From positions 1-17,883 of the forward strand of contig JAFTCZ010000075.1 of the NCBI GenBank assembly GCA_017454425.1: 17,883 nucleotides of DNA. The letters run 5' to 3'. Position 1 is the first letter of the stretch. Each line of letters starts with the position of its first letter. The stretch comes from Clostridia bacterium. Its GTDB lineage: Bacteria; Bacillota_A; Clostridia; Christensenellales; UBA1242. Positions 15,499-17,883 of the stretch are shown here, piece by piece. The notes beneath the pieces were generated by a model. The model was not told the origin of the DNA and made no database searches. It was given only the letters and a program-made list of their open reading frames with translations. Made by a program: the position numbers and the translations under genes.

Positions 15499-16884
15499 CT
15501 ATTTTGAATTTACTTTTGATATAATATCATCAATAATCTTTTTGGTTGGTGGACTTGTTTTTACTTGTTCCATAATTTTATCACGGGCGTGAATAATTGT
15601 TGTGTGGTCGCGGTTAAATGTTTGCCCTATGGTTGCTAACGGAATTGTAAGCATTGACCACATAAGGTAAATGCAAATTTGTCGTGGTTCGACAATTTCT
15701 TTGTTTCGTTTTCTTCCCACCAAATCATCTTTTGGAATATTAAAATAATTTGATACGGTATCAATAATATCATCGGGGGTTATTGAAGCTGTCTTTTTCT
15801 TTGCTATTTCACCTTGGCTTGATAAAACTTCTTCCATTACTTCTTTTGTTGCTGCTTTCATACCATGCATAGCGGCATAAAAGTGTATTTTTTTAAGAAT
15901 ACCTTCCATTTCACGAATGTTTACATCAGCAAGGCGTTCGGCAAGACTATAATCAAGCCCTTGTTCATAAGAATAATCTTCTAGTTCAATCTTCTTTTGA
16001 ATAATCAACAATCTTGTTTCGAAATCTGGTTTTTGAATATCTTGTATAAATCCGCTTAAAAAGCGAGAACGCAAACGCTCGGTAAGTGTTGGAATATCTT
16101 TTGGCTGACAATCACTTGTGATAATTATTTGTTTGCCAGCTTGATAAAGCTCGTTAAATATATGAAAGAATTCTTCTTGAGTTTTTTCGCGATTTGCAAT
16201 AAATTGAATATCATCAATAAGCAATATATCAGCCTTGCGATATTTATCTCGAAATTCGGCCATTCCGTCTTTATTTTTAACAGCATTTACATAGTCTATC
16301 GAAAAATCTTGAATAGTGATATAAACAATATTTAAGTTTTTTGTTTTGTGGTCCCAAATATAATTTCCAATAGCATGAAGCAGGTGAGTTTTTCCAAGAC
16401 CCACACCACCATAAATAAACAATGGGTTAAAGCGTTCGCCTGGTTGTTCGGCAACAGCACGGCAAGCGGCATAAATAACTTGGTTTGTTGTACCAACAAC
16501 AAAGTTTTCGAATGTATACCTTGGGTTAAATGGGTTTTGTTTTGTAACTTGCTTTTCATCTAACAAACTAATATCTATACTTTCGTCTTTGCTTGGGTGT
16601 GCAAGATTATATTCTTTTATGTATTCTTCTTTTTGAGAATCTAATATCAAAACAAAACCAGACAAATTGTAATGCTTTTTTATTATTGCAACAATTTTGT
16701 CTTTATAATTTGGTCGCTCGAGTGTAGATTTTGCATATTCGCTGTGCGTAGTAAGTATTAGGTGGTCATCTTCGATATTTATTGGTTGAAGGGGAGATAA
16801 CCACAAAGAATAACTTACTGAAGAAAACTCTTTGCTAAAATCATCCATACATTCGGCCCATTGCTTTTCTAGATATTCTTGCAT
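15499..16884 (-). CDS. dnaA: Chromosomal replication initiator protein DnaA
   Basis: 461 residues, typical length. ATP-DnaA binds DnaA boxes, opens the origin and recruits the helicase loader. Domain I covers about 1-80 (SSVSYSLWLSPLQP near 21-34). Domain II is a short linker. The AAA+ domain starts near 118 (NPFNPRYTFENFVVG) with Walker A GGVGLGKT (159-166), Walker B LLIDDIQF (221-228) and sensor 1 IITSDCQP. The C-terminal DNA-binding domain has the DnaA signature RDHTTIIHARDK (425-436). AAGGAG (16890-16895) supports the start. A box in its leader suggests autoregulation. The gene points toward the box cluster and in the same direction as rpmH, whereas most bacteria have the two divergent; dnaN is not beside it. 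Confidence 0.97.
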   Translation of the reverse strand: MQEYLEKQWAECMDDFSKEFSSVSYSLWLSPLQPINIEDDHLILTTHSEYAKSTLERPNYKDKIVAIIKKHYNLSGFVLILDSQKEEYIKEYNLAHPSKDESIDISLLDEKQVTKQNPFNPRYTFENFVVGTTNQVIYAACRAVAEQPGERFNPLFIYGGVGLGKTHLLHAIGNYIWDHKTKNLNIVYITIQDFSIDYVNAVKNKDGMAEFRDKYRKADILLIDDIQFIANREKTQEEFFHIFNELYQAGKQIIITSDCQPKDIPTLTERLRSRFLSGFIQDIQKPDFETRLLIIQKKIELEDYSYEQGLDYSLAERLADVNIREMEGILKKIHFYAAMHGMKAATKEVMEEVLSSQGEIAKKKTASITPDDIIDTVSNYFNIPKDDLVGRKRNKEIVEPRQICIYLMWSMLTIPLATIGQTFNRDHTTIIHARDKIMEQVKTSPPTKKIIDDIISKVNSK

Positions 16885-16909
16885 AATTGCTCCTTATAAT
16901 CTAAAAAAA

Positions 16910-16918
16910 TGTGGAAAA
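16910..16918 (-). promoter_or_regulatory. DnaA box in the dnaA leader
   Basis: TTTTCCACA on the minus strand, the same variant used three times in oriC, lies between the predicted dnaA start site (near 16951) and the ribosome site. This fits negative feedback by DnaA on its own gene. Confidence 0.55.
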
Positions 16919-16957
16919 CATTGTGCAAAAGTGTAAAACGATATTTCCATATTCAAG

Positions 16958-16986
16958 AATATAGCAAAAATATAACACTTTGTCAA
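16958..16986 (-). promoter_or_regulatory. Promoter of dnaA
   Basis: TTGACA (16981-16986), a 17-nt spacer and TATATT (16958-16963) on the minus strand. The predicted message has a leader of about 67 nt containing a DnaA box. Confidence 0.85.
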
Positions 16987-17019
16987 GAATTGTTGTTTTG
17001 AAAACTTAAAACATTATAG

Positions 17020-17048
17020 TTGCCAAAAATACGCTTTTTTGGTATAAT
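17020..17048 (+). promoter_or_regulatory. Promoter of recF
   Basis: TTGCCA (17020-17025), a 17-nt spacer and TATAAT (17043-17048), about 32 nt upstream of the recF ribosome site start. It runs divergently from the dnaA promoter, with the two -35 elements about 33 bp apart. Confidence 0.75.
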
Positions 17049-17086
17049 AAACAATAATTTTTTATAAATAAAAAAGCGGAGGTTTT

Positions 17087-17883
17087 ATGTATATTAACAA
17101 TCTAAAATTACAAAACTTTCGCAATATAAAAAGTGCAGATATACATTTTTGCCCCAATCTTAATATTTTGGTAGGTCAAAATGGAATGGGTAAAACAAAT
17201 GTGCTTGAAAGTATTTATATACTATGCATTGGTCGCAGCCCTCGTGCAGTAAAAGATAGTGAGTGCATAAATTTTGACGAAACAAGTGCGTGCATACTAC
17301 TAGAGTATATTCGCAATCAAACAAAACGAAATATAAATATGACACTTCATAAAGATGCAAAAAAAATATTACTGCTTGATGGTATGCAATCAAAAAAATT
17401 AAGTGAAATTGTTGGTCATTTTGGTTGTGTTTATTTTAGTCCAAACGAGATGGGAATAATAAGTGGTGCGCCAGGGCTTAGGCGAAGATTTATGGATATT
17501 ATTAACTGTCAAATAAACCCACAATATATGGACGAATTATTTAGATATCAACATGCAATAAAACAACGAAACAATTACTTAAAAAAACACAAAAATACTG
17601 AATATAATTTAGAACTAGAAAGTTGGGATACCGAGATGGCAAAATTGTGTGCAAGCATATCAAAACGCCGACAAGTTTTTGTTGAAAGATTAAATAATAC
17701 AGCCAAACATATTCATAAAAATATAACCAACAATAAAGAAAGTTTGGATATAAAATATTCATCATGTTTTGAAGATGTGCATAGTATTAATTTTGATAAT
17801 ATGGTTGCATACTACTTACAAAAAATGAAACAAAATTTTGAAAGAGATAAGATATTAGAATATACTTCTTTTGGTTGTCAAAA
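17087..17883 (+). CDS. recF: DNA replication and repair protein RecF, N-terminal part (3' end outside window)
   Basis: The frame stays open from ATG 17087 to the window edge (265 codons). RecF is an SMC-like ATPase that, with RecO and RecR, loads RecA at gapped DNA. The start MYINNLKLQNFRNIKSADI is canonical, Walker A reads GQNGMGKTN (about 31-39), and FSPNEMGIISGAPGLRRRF matches the conserved central region. GCGGAGG (17076-17082) is the ribosome site. The last residues, EYTSFGCQ, fall where many RecF proteins read GPHRDD, so this end looks divergent, but the cut prevents judgement. The gene is next to dnaA without an intervening dnaN and reads away from it. Two exact TGCATAGTA-family cores lie inside the coding sequence. 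Confidence 0.93.
   Translation, partial: MYINNLKLQNFRNIKSADIHFCPNLNILVGQNGMGKTNVLESIYILCIGRSPRAVKDSECINFDETSACILLEYIRNQTKRNINMTLHKDAKKILLLDGMQSKKLSEIVGHFGCVYFSPNEMGIISGAPGLRRRFMDIINCQINPQYMDELFRYQHAIKQRNNYLKKHKNTEYNLELESWDTEMAKLCASISKRRQVFVERLNNTAKHIHKNITNNKESLDIKYSSCFEDVHSINFDNMVAYYLQKMKQNFERDKILEYTSFGCQ
17220..17228 (-). repeat. TGCATAGTAC-family core inside recF (first)
   Basis: Exact TACTATGCA on the plus strand, encoding part of YILCIG. As it lies within a conserved coding stretch, it may be there by chance. Confidence 0.5.
17778..17786 (+). repeat. TGCATAGTAC-family core inside recF (second)
   Basis: Exact TGCATAGTA, continuing TTAA as in the oriC copy at 15118. It encodes part of VHSIN. 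Confidence 0.5.

Noticed and set aside
1..17883. tRNA genes, rRNA genes, CRISPR arrays, transposases or phage genes
   Set aside because: None were seen: GTTCGA-like strings occur only inside genes or hairpins without a cloverleaf, and the dispersed short motif lacks the regular spacing of a CRISPR array.

Overview
The window is an AT-rich bacterial chromosome segment built around the replication-origin neighbourhood of a low-GC Gram-positive-type organism. A Bacillota/Clostridia-like lineage, perhaps an uncultured gut Clostridium relative, is my best guess. The signs are strong AGGAGG-like ribosome sites, TTGACA/TATAAT promoters, a chromosomal ParA/ParB pair, a single YidC next to YidD, a RecF/DnaA locus and a large surface protein with InlB-type repeats. 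No tRNA, rRNA, CRISPR array, transposase or phage gene was seen.

Layout, left to right. (1) 1-1642, minus: leuS, cut by the window edge. (2) 1828-2589, plus: radC, divergent from leuS. (3) About 300 bp rich in a short repeated motif, TGCATAGTAC or its complement. (4) 2895-5240, plus: a 781-residue secreted, membrane-anchored protein with InlB-like repeats. (5) 5519-9516, plus: the RNA-modification genes mnmE, mnmG and rsmG, preceded by a promoter and an exact DnaA box. (6) 9517-10497: a gene-free kilobase with terminators, a possible small RNA, several copies of the repeated motif and a long-stemmed hairpin element just ahead of parA. (7) 10498-12407, plus: parA and parB. (8) 12534-14679, minus: yidC, yidD, rnpA and rpmH. 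(9) About 14.86-15.41 kb: a DnaA-box cluster and AT-rich DNA, the likely oriC. (10) 15499-16884, minus: dnaA. (11) 17087 to the end, plus: recF, cut by the window edge.

The genes are the usual companions of a bacterial origin: initiation (dnaA), origin segregation (parA/parB), protein insertion and RNase P (rpmH-rnpA-yidD-yidC) and tRNA/rRNA modification (mnmE-mnmG-rsmG). Their arrangement is not the usual one. Normally mnmE-mnmG-rsmG-parA-parB read in the same direction as rpmH-yidC, and dnaA-dnaN-recF read away from them. Here the mnmE-to-parB block converges on yidC, dnaA reads toward the DnaA-box cluster in the same direction as rpmH, dnaN is not between dnaA and recF, and recF diverges from dnaA. 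This suggests inversions around the origin.

The most intriguing unexplained signal is the TGCATAGTAC family. Eleven exact 9-base cores, plus variants, are concentrated between genes (after radC, before parA, in oriC), and two lie inside recF. One pair forms the end of a 17-bp-stem structured element upstream of parA.
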